A DNA stretch of 64,000 nucleotides, from contig NZ_CP090836.1 in assembly GCF_021491915.1 (NCBI RefSeq), forward strand, positions 792,501 through 856,500, in the 5' to 3' direction. The stretch comes from Paracoccus everestensis. GTDB lineage: Bacteria > Pseudomonadota > Alphaproteobacteria > Rhodobacterales > Rhodobacteraceae. Numbering within the stretch: position 1 is the first letter of the stretch; every line of letters begins with the position of its first letter. Positions 39,114-48,319 of this stretch are shown here, one piece after another. The position numbers were made by a program, and so were the translations under genes. The notes below the pieces were generated by a model, which saw only the letters and a program-made list of their open reading frames with translations, had not been told where the DNA came from and did not search any database.

Positions 39114-40129
39114 CGTGATCTCCGTGGAAAGGGGATTTCGGGATCTTCGGCCCGCCAGGACAGGTCGGTGAAATCGTCGAACCGGTCCGGGCCGCCAGTC
39201 ATCAGCGACAGCATTAGCACCAGCCGGGCTTTCAGCGCGTCCAGATCGCCGCTGCCTTTCAGCCCCCGGTTCAGCAGGTCGATTTCCCCGCCCGCCTGGC
39301 CATAGGTCCGCGACAGCACGCGCCCGCCCCGCGTCCGGCTGGAAAAGACCACGGGGATGCGTTTGGCCGCAGCCGACAGCGGATCCAGCCAGGGGGACTG
39401 CACATGGCCGCCGCCCGCCAGATCCAAGACAAGCCCGGTGGCGCCTTCGTCAAGGCAAGCCTGGACCAGCAGGGGCGGATCGGACAGGCCGGGCTTCAGG
39501 ATCGGCACAAAGGGCAGGGGCGCGTCGGGCGGCACGTCGAATCCAGGGCTGCGTGGCGGCCTTGCGTAAAGGATGGGCCGCCCTTCGGCCATCCATCCCA
39601 AGGGCGCGGGGGACCAGAAGGCCCCCGTGGACGAGGTGTCGCGTTTCTGCACCCAGGCCGCCTGATGGATCACGTCGTCAAAGGCGACAATGACGCCCAG
39701 GTTGCGGCAGCCGGGGTCCGCCGCGCAGGCCACGGCGGCCAGAAGGTTGGCGGGCCCGTCCGCACCGGGCAGCGAGGGGTTGCGCATGGCACCTGTGACC
39801 ACGACCGGCACCGATCCCCGGTGCAGCAGGTTCAGCACGAACGCGGTTTCCTCGATGGTGTCGGTGCCCTGCGTGACCACGATTCCGGTCGTGCCCCCGT
39901 TCTCGTGCGCGCGGATCGCCGCCGCTAGGTCGAACAGTAGCGGCAACCCGATCTCGGTCGAGGGCAGGTTTGACAGGTTCCCCGCGTGGATCTGCGCCAA
40001 GGCGTCCAGTTGCGGGACGGCGGCGACCAGATCGGCACCCGTCAGGCCGGGCGCCACGCCGCCTGCGCCTGCATCGGGGGTGCAGGCGATGGTGCCGCCC
40101 AGGGCGATGATCTCGACCCGGGGCTTCAT
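39110..40129 (-). CDS. asparaginase/glutaminase family amidohydrolase
   Basis: This 339-residue protein has both asparaginase threonine motifs: [11 protein letters not shown] at the N-terminus and [12 protein letters not shown] near residue 88. The GAMRN block near 116 and a C-terminal domain follow. There is no signal peptide, so it acts in the cytoplasm, unlike periplasmic type II enzymes. Its ATG directly follows the TAG stop of the ATPase gene. In this operon its substrate may be a half-amide produced by ring opening rather than free asparagine; this is inference. Confidence 0.87.
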   Translation of the reverse strand: MKPRVEIIALGGTIACTPDAGAGGVAPGLTGADLVAAVPQLDALAQIHAGNLSNLPSTEIGLPLLFDLAAAIRAHENGGTTGIVVTQGTDTIEETAFVLNLLHRGSVPVVVTGAMRNPSLPGADGPANLLAAVACAADPGCRNLGVIVAFDDVIHQAAWVQKRDTSSTGAFWSPAPLGWMAEGRPILYARPPRSPGFDVPPDAPLPFVPILKPGLSDPPLLVQACLDEGATGLVLDLAGGGHVQSPWLDPLSAAAKRIPVVFSSRTRGGRVLSRTYGQAGGEIDLLNRGLKGSGDLDALKARLVLMLSLMTGGPDRFDDFTDLSWRAEDPEIPFPRRSR

Positions 40130-41245
40130 CTAATCCTCGTGCGGGGTGCCGGCCGAATCGTTCCGGCCCGGCAGGTAATGGTTCAGGGCCGCGTCCCAGG
40201 CGGCGTGGACGGTTTCTCCCACGCGGCGGGGATGGGCGAAGTAATCCTCGTCGTTCAGATAGATCATGAATTCCTCGTGCAGGCCGGTGTCCAGGGCGAC
40301 CTTGACGAAGGTGCCCTGGTATTCGACGTTGACGACGGTGCCGGAAATGCCGTTGCGCGCCTGTGGGTCCGGTCGGATCGCGATGCGGTCCCGGCGCACG
40401 GAAAAGCGCAGATCCTGACCCGGTTCGACGCCCTTGGCGGCGGGCAGGTCATGGGAAACCCCGTTCGGTCCCGTCACAACGGCAACGGTTCCGTCGATGC
40501 GTTCGACCCTGCCGCCCAGCACGTTCTGCCCGCCCATGAAGCGCGCGACATAGGGGCTGTGCGGGCGATTATAAACGTCTCGCGGGCTGGCGGCCTGTTC
40601 GATCAGCCCGTGGTCCATCACCACGACCTGGTCGGCCAAGGCGATGGCCTCGGGCTGGGTATGGGTCACGTGGATGAAGGTGATGCCCAGGTCGTTCTGC
40701 AACCGCTTAAGTTCCACCCGCATCTTCAGCCGCAGGAACTCGTCCAGGGCCGAGAGCGGCTCGTCCAGCAGCAGGACCTTGGGGTTGGTGATCAGCGCGC
40801 GGGCCAGGGCCACGCGCTGCTGCTGGCCGCCGGACAGCTCCGACGGCACCCGGTCGGCCAGGTGCAGAAGCTGGACCCGGTCCAGCATCTCGCGCGCGGC
40901 GCGCCGGCGTTCGTCGGCCCGCACGCCCTTGACCCGCAGGCTGAAGGCCACGTTGTCGGTCAGCGACAGATGCGGGAACAGGGCATAGCTCTGGAACATC
41001 AGCGCCGTGCCCCGGCTGCCGGTGCGGGCCGTGGTCACATCGGTCCCCCCGATGAGGATGGTTCCCGATGTCGGCGTCTCGTGCCCGGCGATCATCCGCA
41101 GCAGGGTCGTCTTGCCGCAGCCCGACGGGCCGATCATGCAGCAATAGGCCCCGCCGTCGATGGCCAGATCGACGTTGTTGACCGCCTTCACCGGCCCGTA
41201 AAGCTTGGTGACGTTGCGGATGTCGATGCGGCTTTGTTCGGTCAT
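40130..41245 (-). CDS. spermidine/putrescine-type ABC importer ATPase (PotA-like)
   Basis: This 371-residue ATPase has Walker A GPSGCGKTT near residue 39, signature LSGGQQQRVALARAL, Walker B VLLLDEPLSALD and switch His in VTHTQPEA. A C-terminal TOBE domain follows from about 270. Polyamine-type importers, which take varied amines and opines, share this layout. It overlaps the permease gene upstream by four bases and is directly followed by the asparaginase gene, so imported substrate is probably processed by the downstream enzymes. Confidence 0.9.
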   Translation of the reverse strand: MTEQSRIDIRNVTKLYGPVKAVNNVDLAIDGGAYCCMIGPSGCGKTTLLRMIAGHETPTSGTILIGGTDVTTARTGSRGTALMFQSYALFPHLSLTDNVAFSLRVKGVRADERRRAAREMLDRVQLLHLADRVPSELSGGQQQRVALARALITNPKVLLLDEPLSALDEFLRLKMRVELKRLQNDLGITFIHVTHTQPEAIALADQVVVMDHGLIEQAASPRDVYNRPHSPYVARFMGGQNVLGGRVERIDGTVAVVTGPNGVSHDLPAAKGVEPGQDLRFSVRRDRIAIRPDPQARNGISGTVVNVEYQGTFVKVALDTGLHEEFMIYLNDEDYFAHPRRVGETVHAAWDAALNHYLPGRNDSAGTPHED

Positions 41246-42081
41246 TCAGTCTTTCCCTTGGCGCGCGACCGTTGTTTCTGGATGACGGCGATGGCCACAA
41301 AGGCCGCCGCGATCACCAGGAAGCTGACGGCCGAGGTCACCGTCCCAATGGCATAAAGCGCGGGCGTGGTGACATTGGTGGTCATGTTGGAAATCTCGAT
41401 GGGCAGGGTGTTCCGGCCCCCCACGGTCAGAAGCGACCGCGGCATCTCGTCATAGGACAGGGTGAAGCCGAACAGGGCGACGGCAATCAGGCCGGGGAAC
41501 AGGATCGGCACGGTGACAAGGCCCAGCACCTGCCAGGGCCGGGCGCCTGCGTCCCGCGCCGCTTCCTCCCACGATCCGTCAAAGCGGTTCAGCACGGCGA
41601 ACATGATCAACAGCCCGAAGGGCAGGGTCCAGCTGAGATGCGCGCCAAGGCCCGACATCCACCAGGACAGCCGCAGGCCAAGCAGCTGGAAGAACTGGCT
41701 GATGCCCAGGCCCAGAAGGATGCCGGGAACGATCAGGCTGACGATCGACAGATAGAAGATCGGTCCCGCCCCCCAGAACCTGCGGCGGAACCCCAGTGCG
41801 GCGAACAGGCAGACCGTGGCCGTGATCGCCATCGCCATGACGCTCAGCATCAGCGACCGGCGGAACGCCCCGCCCAGATCGCCATAGCGGCTGGAGGTCC
41901 ACAGGTCGTTGAACCAATGCGTCGAAACCCCCCGCATCGGGAATGTCAGCCCGCCGGTCGGCCCTTGGAAGCTGAGGATGAAGATCATCAGCATCGGTCC
42001 GTACAGGAACAGCACGAACAGCGCGAAGAACGCCGCCAGGACATAGAAATCGGCACCCCGCCGCGTGGATGTCTGTGACAT
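41242..42081 (-). CDS. PotC-like ABC permease
   Basis: This 279-residue inner-membrane permease has six predicted helices. The N-terminal FYVLAAFFALFVLFLYGPMLMIFILSF segment is typical of PotC. The EAA loop is WEEAARDAGARPWQVLGLVTVP near residue 172. It overlaps the ATPase gene by four bases and lies nine bases after the PotB-like gene. It forms the channel with that protein. Confidence 0.9.
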   Translation of the reverse strand: MSQTSTRRGADFYVLAAFFALFVLFLYGPMLMIFILSFQGPTGGLTFPMRGVSTHWFNDLWTSSRYGDLGGAFRRSLMLSVMAMAITATVCLFAALGFRRRFWGAGPIFYLSIVSLIVPGILLGLGISQFFQLLGLRLSWWMSGLGAHLSWTLPFGLLIMFAVLNRFDGSWEEAARDAGARPWQVLGLVTVPILFPGLIAVALFGFTLSYDEMPRSLLTVGGRNTLPIEISNMTTNVTTPALYAIGTVTSAVSFLVIAAAFVAIAVIQKQRSRAKGKTE

Positions 42082-42090
42082 GACCGCCCC

Positions 42091-42963
42091 CTACCGCGCC
42101 AGTTCGGCGCGGATATCCACAACCCGCAGGATCGCGGACACCATCAGCACCACCACCAGGATCAGCAGCACCGCCATGGCCGAGGCCTGGGGATAGAACA
42201 GCTGGTCGATCTCGTTCTTCATGGCCGAGACGACCGAGGCGCTTTGCCCACCGCTCATCACCCGGACGACGAAGAAATCGCCCATCACCAGCGTGACCAC
42301 AAAGATCGAGCCAAGCGCGATGCCGGTCTTGGACAGGGGAATGATGACGCCAGTCAGGATCTGCCAGGAACTCGCGCCCGCGTCGCGCGCGGCCTCGATC
42401 AGGTTGGGGTTGATCTTGGCCATGCTGTTGAAGATCGGCACGATCATGAACAGCGTGAACAGGTGGATATAGGTCAGCACCACCGCGAAATCGGAATACA
42501 GCAGCACGTCCAGCGGCTGGCTGACCAGTCCCGCCCCGATCAGCATCTGGTTGAACAGCCCCTCGCGCCCCAGGAAGGGGATCCAGCTGACCATGCGGAT
42601 CACGTTCGAGGTCCAGAAGGGGATCGTGCACAGCAGGAACAGCCCTATCTGCCATTTCAGGTTCCGCACGTGGAAGACCAGGAAATAGGAACAGGTAAAG
42701 CCGATCAGCACCGTGGCCACCAGGACGATGGCCGCGTATTTCAGCGTGTTGACAAACAGCGACAGCGTGACGCCAGCCGTCAGCACATCGCGGTAATTCT
42801 GCAAGGTGAAGGCGGGATAGACGGATATCCCGTCCGATTCCCAGAAGCTGAGCAGGACCACCGTGCCGATGGGAATGCCGACCATGGCCAGCATGATGAT
42901 GGCAAGCGGCGCCACCTGAAGATAGGGGGTCAGGCGCGTTCCGCCCGTCGATTGCGCGGACAT
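42091..42963 (-). CDS. PotB-like ABC permease
   Basis: This 290-residue inner-membrane permease has six predicted helices, starting with LTPYLQVAPLAIIMLAMVGIP. The EAA loop is LIEAARDAGASSWQILTGVIIPLSKTG near residue 189. It is the first permease after the binding-protein gene, separated from it by 63 bases that contain a GC-rich hairpin. Together with the PotC-like protein it forms the transport pore. Confidence 0.9.
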   Translation of the reverse strand: MSAQSTGGTRLTPYLQVAPLAIIMLAMVGIPIGTVVLLSFWESDGISVYPAFTLQNYRDVLTAGVTLSLFVNTLKYAAIVLVATVLIGFTCSYFLVFHVRNLKWQIGLFLLCTIPFWTSNVIRMVSWIPFLGREGLFNQMLIGAGLVSQPLDVLLYSDFAVVLTYIHLFTLFMIVPIFNSMAKINPNLIEAARDAGASSWQILTGVIIPLSKTGIALGSIFVVTLVMGDFFVVRVMSGGQSASVVSAMKNEIDQLFYPQASAMAVLLILVVVLMVSAILRVVDIRAELAR

Positions 42964-42997
42964 GACAGGATTCCTTGGCCAGATGCCGTTCCGGGAT

Positions 42998-43020
42998 GGG
43001 GCGGCGGGTCGTGCCGCCCC
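42998..43020 (-). promoter_or_regulatory. stem-loop between binding-protein and permease genes
   Basis: GGGGCGGC (42998-43005) pairs with GCCGCCCC (43013-43020) around a seven-base loop, just after the binding-protein stop. No T run follows on the transcribed strand. It probably protects the binding-protein mRNA or damps downstream expression. Confidence 0.55.
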
Positions 43021-43026
43021 GGGTCG

Positions 43027-44325
43027 TCAGGCCGAGATGAACTCGTTCCAGCGCTGGACCATATAGCGTTCCTCGTCCATCACGGTGTTCCAGCAGGCGA
43101 CGTTGCCCATCCGGTCCTCGAACGATCCGCCGTCGCGCACGGCGCCGGCCTTATCCATCACGGCGCCATAGGGATCCAGGATATCCTCGGTCGCGGGCTT
43201 GCCTTCGTACCAATAGCCCACTTCGTTCGGGGACAGGTTGGCCTTGGCGGTTTCGGGCACCGACGAATAATATCCCTGGCGCGCGATGAACGCACCCTGC
43301 CAGCCGGTCAAATACCAGTTCATGTATTCATAGGCCGCTTCCAGCTTCAGCCCTTCCAGATGGCCCATCAGGCCCATCCCCAGGCCCCAGCCGCGATAGC
43401 CTTCCTTGAGGCCCTGATAGACGCAGCCGATGCCGCGCGACTTCACCGCGGTCACGGCGGGCGACCACATCGACTGGATCACCACCTCGCCCGCAGCCAT
43501 CAGGTTGACGGATTCGTCGAAGGTGCTCCAGAAGGCGCGGAACTGGCCTGCCTTCTTCAGCTCGATCAACCGATTGATGGTGTGGTCGATCTCGTCCCGG
43601 GTCATGTTGCCCTTGTCGCCATAGGTGATCTCGCCCATCGCCTCGAGCGCCATGGCGGCGTCCATGATGCCGATCTGCGGGATGTTGACCAAGGCGGTCT
43701 TGCCCTTGAATTCCGGGTTGAACAGCTCGGCCCAGCTTTCGACGGGCCGCCCGATCAAGTCGGACCGGATGCCCACCGTGTCGGCGTTGTAGATGGTGGG
43801 CATGGTGGTGGCGAAATCGGTCGCCTGGGCCGCAAAGGACGTGTCGCCGGGGCCGCCCGTATACATCACCTCAAGGGGCATGGTGCCTTGGCGGGACAGG
43901 TCGGATCCGTCGAAGTTCTTGCCGTCCTTCATCAAGGGCGTCATCTTCGACCAGTTGGCGATCTTGGCGATTTCGACGGGCTGCAGCTTGCCCGATCGCC
44001 AGACCTTCTGCATGGCCCAGAATTCCAGGTCGGCGATGTCGATGGTTTCAGGCTGGCTGACCACCTTGGTCATCAGCGCGGTGCTGTCGGCGGTCTGCGG
44101 GACGATCGTGAAGCCCAGGTCGGCGCTGGCCTTCTCCGCGATATCCGCGATGACGGAATAGGACGGCCCGACCTGGTTCAGCGTCACGTCCCTGATGTTC
44201 TGCGCCCAGATCATCGGCGCGCCCAGGATACCCGTCCCGGCGGCCGCCCCCGTGGCCGCGGCCGTTGTTTTGAGGAACCGCCGCCGTGTCAGGCCCGCGC
44301 GATCCTTCCCGTGTGATTGTGTCAT
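43027..44325 (-). CDS. PotD-like periplasmic binding protein with Tat signal
   Basis: This 432-residue solute-binding protein carries a twin-arginine signal (TRRRFLKTTAAATGAA, cut after IWAQ near residue 42). The body has the spermidine/putrescine-type fold, with a GYRGWGLGMGL segment near 315 and ARQGYYSSVPE near 354. Tat export suggests folding in the cytoplasm before export. ATG 44325 was chosen over the longer frame because GGGAGA lies upstream. It leads the eight-gene operon and has a close paralogue without a signal, encoded at 45587-46744. Confidence 0.9.
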   Translation of the reverse strand: MTQSHGKDRAGLTRRRFLKTTAAATGAAAGTGILGAPMIWAQNIRDVTLNQVGPSYSVIADIAEKASADLGFTIVPQTADSTALMTKVVSQPETIDIADLEFWAMQKVWRSGKLQPVEIAKIANWSKMTPLMKDGKNFDGSDLSRQGTMPLEVMYTGGPGDTSFAAQATDFATTMPTIYNADTVGIRSDLIGRPVESWAELFNPEFKGKTALVNIPQIGIMDAAMALEAMGEITYGDKGNMTRDEIDHTINRLIELKKAGQFRAFWSTFDESVNLMAAGEVVIQSMWSPAVTAVKSRGIGCVYQGLKEGYRGWGLGMGLMGHLEGLKLEAAYEYMNWYLTGWQGAFIARQGYYSSVPETAKANLSPNEVGYWYEGKPATEDILDPYGAVMDKAGAVRDGGSFEDRMGNVACWNTVMDEERYMVQRWNEFISA

Positions 44326-44565
44326 CTCGTCTCTCCCAGTTGGACGCCGTGCGGGTTGCACGGGTTTTCCCGGTCCGGGCCTGTTCTGCGGCCTTCTCGA
44401 CTCGGAAAGCAGTACGGATACGGTAGCAAACTGTCCTTAGGATGCAATGCACATTCCATTTGCGAAGGGGGAAAGCGCGGCGCAAGATCGGGGTCAGGCA
44501 TTCGCGGGAACGGGCGGCACCTGCCCGGGAAATCCGCCTGATCCTTGTGCAGGAAAAGAATTGGC

Positions 44566-45594
44566 ATGGGCCTTGCCGGAACGGAAAAGCAGGGGGAGGG
44601 CGCGCCGCCGGGCAGCGCGTTCTTTTATGCCTCGGTCCGCGACCTGCTGGCAGGCAAGATCAGATCCGGCGAACTGCCTGCCGGCACGGTCCTGAAGGAA
44701 GCGCCGATCTCTGGCCAATTGGGGATGAGCAGGGCGCCCGTGCGCCGGGCGCTGATCCTGCTGGCCGAAGACGGCCTTATCACCCCGGCGGCGGGGCAGG
44801 GCTATGTGGTGGGCGGATCGCGCACCCCCCTGCGCCTGTCGTCCCGCCGCCTGCACGAGATCCTGACGGCCCAGGCCGACGACATCGGCCGCACCGCGTC
44901 GTGGGAACGGATCTTTTCCCAGGTGGCCGAGGCCGTGACCGCCTGCATGCCCTTTGGCACCTTTCGCATTCAGGAAAGCGAGCTTGGCGATTTCCACAAT
45001 GTCAGCCGCACCGTCGCGCGCGAGGTGCTGTGGCGCCTGATGGACCGGCGCCTGATCGAGAAGAACCGGAAGTCCCACTGGATCGTCGGCCAGATGACCG
45101 CGCGGGATCTGCGCGACACGCTGCAGATGCGCCGCCTGCTGGAACCCGAGGCATTGTCCCAGGTCGCCCCCGACTGGGCCGAGGCCCGGTCGGACGCGCT
45201 GCTGGCCCGGGTCGAGGCCGCGATCGCCGCCTTTCCGGCCTGCGGGGCGGCGGTGGTCGATCACCTGGAGGCGGCGATGTTCGTGGATATGTATGACGGC
45301 GTGCGCAATTCGCGCCTGCTGGGGTCGATCCGGCGCAACCAGTTGTCCCTGCTGGTCCCGCGCCTGTTCCGGCGGCATTTTCCGATCATCGACGACCTGC
45401 CCGCCCTTCACGAATATGCCGGGATCCTGCGCTATCTTCGGCAAGGGGACGTGCCGCAGGCACGCGATGTCCTGCACCGCCACCTGGTCCGGGTCGAAGC
45501 CCTTGTGCTGGCGCGGCTGCGCGTCCTGTCGCTGCTGGAGCCGCCCGATATGCCCCCCTATATGACGCCCGTTTACAGGGACCGCGATGGCTAG
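44566..45594 (+). CDS. GntR-family regulator with two winged-helix domains
   Basis: This 342-residue regulator begins with a GntR winged helix (residues about 20-80: VRDLLAGKIRSGELPAGTVL, SRAPVRRALILLAEDGLI). A second winged-helix-like unit lies at about 100-170 (WERIFSQVAEAV, NVSRTVAREVLWRLMDRRLI), then an FCD-like helical domain to about 325. One of the usual FCD metal His positions seems lost (MFVDMYDG). ATG 44566 follows AGGAAAAG; a TTG seven codons earlier is less likely. It is divergent from the importer operon, its likely target. It overlaps the next gene by eight bases. Confidence 0.85.
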   Translation: MGLAGTEKQGEGAPPGSAFFYASVRDLLAGKIRSGELPAGTVLKEAPISGQLGMSRAPVRRALILLAEDGLITPAAGQGYVVGGSRTPLRLSSRRLHEILTAQADDIGRTASWERIFSQVAEAVTACMPFGTFRIQESELGDFHNVSRTVAREVLWRLMDRRLIEKNRKSHWIVGQMTARDLRDTLQMRRLLEPEALSQVAPDWAEARSDALLARVEAAIAAFPACGAAVVDHLEAAMFVDMYDGVRNSRLLGSIRRNQLSLLVPRLFRRHFPIIDDLPALHEYAGILRYLRQGDVPQARDVLHRHLVRVEALVLARLRVLSLLEPPDMPPYMTPVYRDRDG

Positions 45595-46744
45595 GGCGTT
45601 GCGCGTAATCGGAACATCGGCCACCCTGACCGAGGCCTTGCGGCGCCAGGCCCATGCCGATCTGGAATTTCCCGTTGAATTCGAGGTGCTGGACGGCCTG
45701 TCCTGCCAAAGCCGGGGCGTGTTGTCGCCGGAAAGCTATGACGTTTACGACCAATGGTTTCATTCGCTGGACCTGTTGTGGACGGCAGGGTCGATCCAGG
45801 CCATCGACACAGGGCGCATCCGGCATTGGCCGCAGGTCCGGGCGTCGGGGGTCTTTGCGGATGGCGGGCAGGGGTTCGGGACGCGCCCGGCCGACATCCT
45901 GTTCGTCCAGCCCGATCGCAGCCTGTCGGCCGCGCCCGGCCGGGCGATCTCGATGCTGCCCACGACGTATAACGTGGACAGCTTCGCCTATGCGCCGGAA
46001 CTGGCGGCACGCCGCCGTCCGGGCGAACCCGAAAGCTGGGCCTGGCTGCTGGACGACCGCTGGCACGGGCGCTGCGCCCTCAGCCTGGATCCGGCCGCCA
46101 GTGCCATGGAACTGGCGCTGGCCGTCCAGGCCGCCGGGCTGATGCGCGTCGGCGATCCGGGCTGCCTGGCCATCGAGGAGATCGACGAGATGTTCGGGCA
46201 CCTGATGGCCCGCAAGCGCAGCGGCCATTTCAGCCGCTTCTGGACATCGGCCGAGGATTCGATGCGGCTTGTGTCCGCATCGGGCTGCGTCCTGTCCTCG
46301 CTGTGGTCCCCGGCCTATTACGGCATGAGGGCGCTTGGCCATGACCTGACCTATGCCGCCCCGGTCGAAGGCTATCGCGGCTGGCATTCCGGGATGTGCC
46401 TGTCGGCGGCCACGGAAGGTGAAGGGCTGGAGATGGCCTATCGTTACCTGAACTGGTGGCTGGACGGCGTGCCCGGGGCGATCATGGCGCGGCAGGGATA
46501 TTATATCTCAGTCCCGGAACCGTTGCGCGACACACTGACGGACGGGGAATGGGATTACTGGTATGGTGGCCTGCCCGCCGCCCAAGACCTGACGGACAGG
46601 TCGGGCCGGATCGTTGTCCATGCGGGCGAAACCCGTGAAGGCGGCGGCTATCGCCAGCGTTTGTCCAAGGTCGCGGTCTGGAGCACGATCATGCCGGAAC
46701 ACAACTATCTGGTCCGGCGCTGGCACGAATTCCTTCAGGCGTAA
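45587..46744 (+). CDS. cytosolic paralogue of the PotD-like binding protein (no signal peptide)
   Basis: This 385-residue protein is clearly homologous along its length to the binding protein at 43027-44325. Both share EGYRGW, YLNWWLDG/YMNWYLTG, ARQGYY-SVPE, YWYGG/YWYEG and the C-terminal YLVRRWHEFLQA/YMVQRWNEFISA. It starts directly at the mature domain (MARALRVIGTSATLTEALR) with no Sec, Tat or lipoprotein signal, so it should stay in the cytoplasm. The ATG lies inside the end of the GntR gene, giving coupled translation. A ligand-sensing partner of the regulator is my inference; a decayed transporter part is the alternative. Confidence 0.85.
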   Translation: MARALRVIGTSATLTEALRRQAHADLEFPVEFEVLDGLSCQSRGVLSPESYDVYDQWFHSLDLLWTAGSIQAIDTGRIRHWPQVRASGVFADGGQGFGTRPADILFVQPDRSLSAAPGRAISMLPTTYNVDSFAYAPELAARRRPGEPESWAWLLDDRWHGRCALSLDPAASAMELALAVQAAGLMRVGDPGCLAIEEIDEMFGHLMARKRSGHFSRFWTSAEDSMRLVSASGCVLSSLWSPAYYGMRALGHDLTYAAPVEGYRGWHSGMCLSAATEGEGLEMAYRYLNWWLDGVPGAIMARQGYYISVPEPLRDTLTDGEWDYWYGGLPAAQDLTDRSGRIVVHAGETREGGGYRQRLSKVAVWSTIMPEHNYLVRRWHEFLQA

Positions 46745-46745
46745 G

Positions 46746-46785
46746 GGCGGGGGACGGGCAATCCGGTTCCCACCAGCCCCCCGCC
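46746..46785. terminator. GC hairpin between convergent genes, possible bidirectional terminator
   Basis: GGCGGGGG (46746-46753) can pair with CCCCCCGCC (46777-46785) across a 23-base loop, in the 50-base gap between converging genes. There is no T run on either strand, so termination would be weak. Confidence 0.35.
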
Positions 46786-46794
46786 AGCCCGGTG

Positions 46795-47523
46795 TCAGAT
46801 GTCGAAGTTGCTGGGCAGCACGATCATGTCGCGGATCGTGACGTTGCGCGGGCGCGTCAGCATGAACATCAGCGCGTCCGACACCTCGGTCGGTTCAATC
46901 AGCGCGCCGGCGTCCTTCATGCGTTGCAGCCGTTCCGGTTCCCAGTCCGACAGCAAGGCCGAGATGACCGGCCCGGGCGATACCTGGCCCACGCGGATGC
47001 CGTGGCCCATCAGCTGCCGGCGCATGGTCTGGACAAAGCAGGTGACGGCCCATTTCGACGCGGAATAGACCGGCTCGACATGGATCGGTGCATGGCCCGC
47101 GATGGAGCAGGTCACAACGATGTCGCCGGTCTTGCGGCCGATCATGTGCGGGGCCACGGCGTGGACGTTCTTCATCACCGCATTGACATTCAGGTTTAGC
47201 ATCCGGTCAATGGCGGCGGGATCCGTGTCGATCAGGTCGCCGCCGATATAGCTGCCGGCATTGCAGGCCATGATGTCGATATGGCTTACTTTTTCCAGGA
47301 TTTCGGGCACCATCGCGTTGCAGCTGTCGGCATCCAGCAGGTCGGTCACCTGCGCCACCGCGTTTTCGCCCAACTGGCCTGTCAGGTCGGTCAGGGCGTC
47401 CTTGTTGCGGTCCACCATGACCACGCGCGCGCCTGCCGCCAGCAGGGCCTGGGTCGTGGCAAGGCCGATGCCCGAAGCGGCCCCGGTGACAACGGCGATC
47501 TTGCCGTGAAGTTCTGCGGACAT
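46795..47523 (-). CDS. rbtD: ribitol 2-dehydrogenase, SDR family
   Basis: This 242-residue short-chain dehydrogenase has the NAD-binding GAASGIG near residue 14, NAGSYIGGD near 89, catalytic Ser in SIAGHAP and the YSASK catalytic Tyr-Lys. The NAGSYIGG and the C-terminal MLTRPRNVTIRDMIVLPSN block closely resemble enterobacterial ribitol dehydrogenase, which oxidises ribitol to D-ribulose. ATG 47523 follows AAGGAG; an upstream ATG lies before that site and is rejected. It is the last gene of the pentitol cluster in transcription order, after a second SDR. Confidence 0.87.
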   Translation of the reverse strand: MSAELHGKIAVVTGAASGIGLATTQALLAAGARVVMVDRNKDALTDLTGQLGENAVAQVTDLLDADSCNAMVPEILEKVSHIDIMACNAGSYIGGDLIDTDPAAIDRMLNLNVNAVMKNVHAVAPHMIGRKTGDIVVTCSIAGHAPIHVEPVYSASKWAVTCFVQTMRRQLMGHGIRVGQVSPGPVISALLSDWEPERLQRMKDAGALIEPTEVSDALMFMLTRPRNVTIRDMIVLPSNFDI

Positions 47524-47585
47524 GGAAAGCTCCTTCATCTTGCGGGGGTGGTCCCCGCGGGTCTTTTCGGTTTGGCAGGGTCGGG

Positions 47586-48311
47586 TCAGACGGCCAGGAA
47601 GCCGCCGTCCACGGCCAGGACGGCGCCGGTGACCATGGCGGCGTCTTCGGACAAGAGCAGGGCGATGGACCGGGCCACGTCCTCGGCCTCGGCAAAGCGG
47701 CCAAGGGGGTGGCGTGCCATCATGGGCGCGCTTTTGGCGGGGTCTGACCAGGCCTCGGCGGCCAGTTCAGTCATGGTCACGGTGGGCGCGACGGCCGCGA
47801 CGCGGATGCCGTGGGGGCCAAGCTCTCGGGCCATGACGCGGGTGGCGCCCTCCAGCCCGGCCTTTGACGCGGCATAGCAGACGTGATCGGAAAACCCGCG
47901 ATGGCCCGCGATGCTGGTCACGTTGACGATGGCGCCGCCGCCGCCCGCGGCAATGCGGGCGCGGGCGAATTCCTGGGCGCAGATCAGCGCGCTGCGCAGG
48001 TTGATGTCCATCACCGTGTCATACCCCGCATCGGTCATGTCCAGCAGGCTTTCCAGCACATTGGTGCCCGCGCAGTTCACCAGGAAATCGCAGGTGGCCG
48101 CCTGGGCCATCGCCGCGCGTGCGGCACCGGGGTCGGACAGGTCGGCCGCGATGCCCTGGCTGCCGGTATCCCTGGCCAGGCTGTCCAAGTCGGACCGGGT
48201 GCGGCTGATCGCCACGACCCGTGCGCCGCGCGCGGCCATCAGCAGGGCGGTGGCCCGGCCGATGCCCTTGCCGGCGCCGGTGATGATGACGGATTTGCCT
48301 TGGAACTGCAT
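47586..48311 (-). CDS. SDR oxidoreductase resembling L-xylulose reductase (DCXR)
   Basis: This 241-residue short-chain dehydrogenase has the cofactor motif GAGKGIGRA near residue 11 and an Arg-rich loop (SRTRSD) suggesting NADP(H). Catalytic Ser lies in VTSIAGH and Tyr-Lys in YAASK. The C-terminal part (PTVTMTELAAEAWSDP, RHPLGRFAE, AVDGGFLAV) closely follows mammalian DCXR/L-xylulose reductase, which interconverts L-xylulose and xylitol. ATG 48311 gives the correct family start. It lies eight bases after the FGGY kinase stop. The true substrate could be another ketopentose. Confidence 0.84.
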   Translation of the reverse strand: MQFQGKSVIITGAGKGIGRATALLMAARGARVVAISRTRSDLDSLARDTGSQGIAADLSDPGAARAAMAQAATCDFLVNCAGTNVLESLLDMTDAGYDTVMDINLRSALICAQEFARARIAAGGGGAIVNVTSIAGHRGFSDHVCYAASKAGLEGATRVMARELGPHGIRVAAVAPTVTMTELAAEAWSDPAKSAPMMARHPLGRFAEAEDVARSIALLLSEDAAMVTGAVLAVDGGFLAV

Positions 48312-48319
48312 GGGACGCC

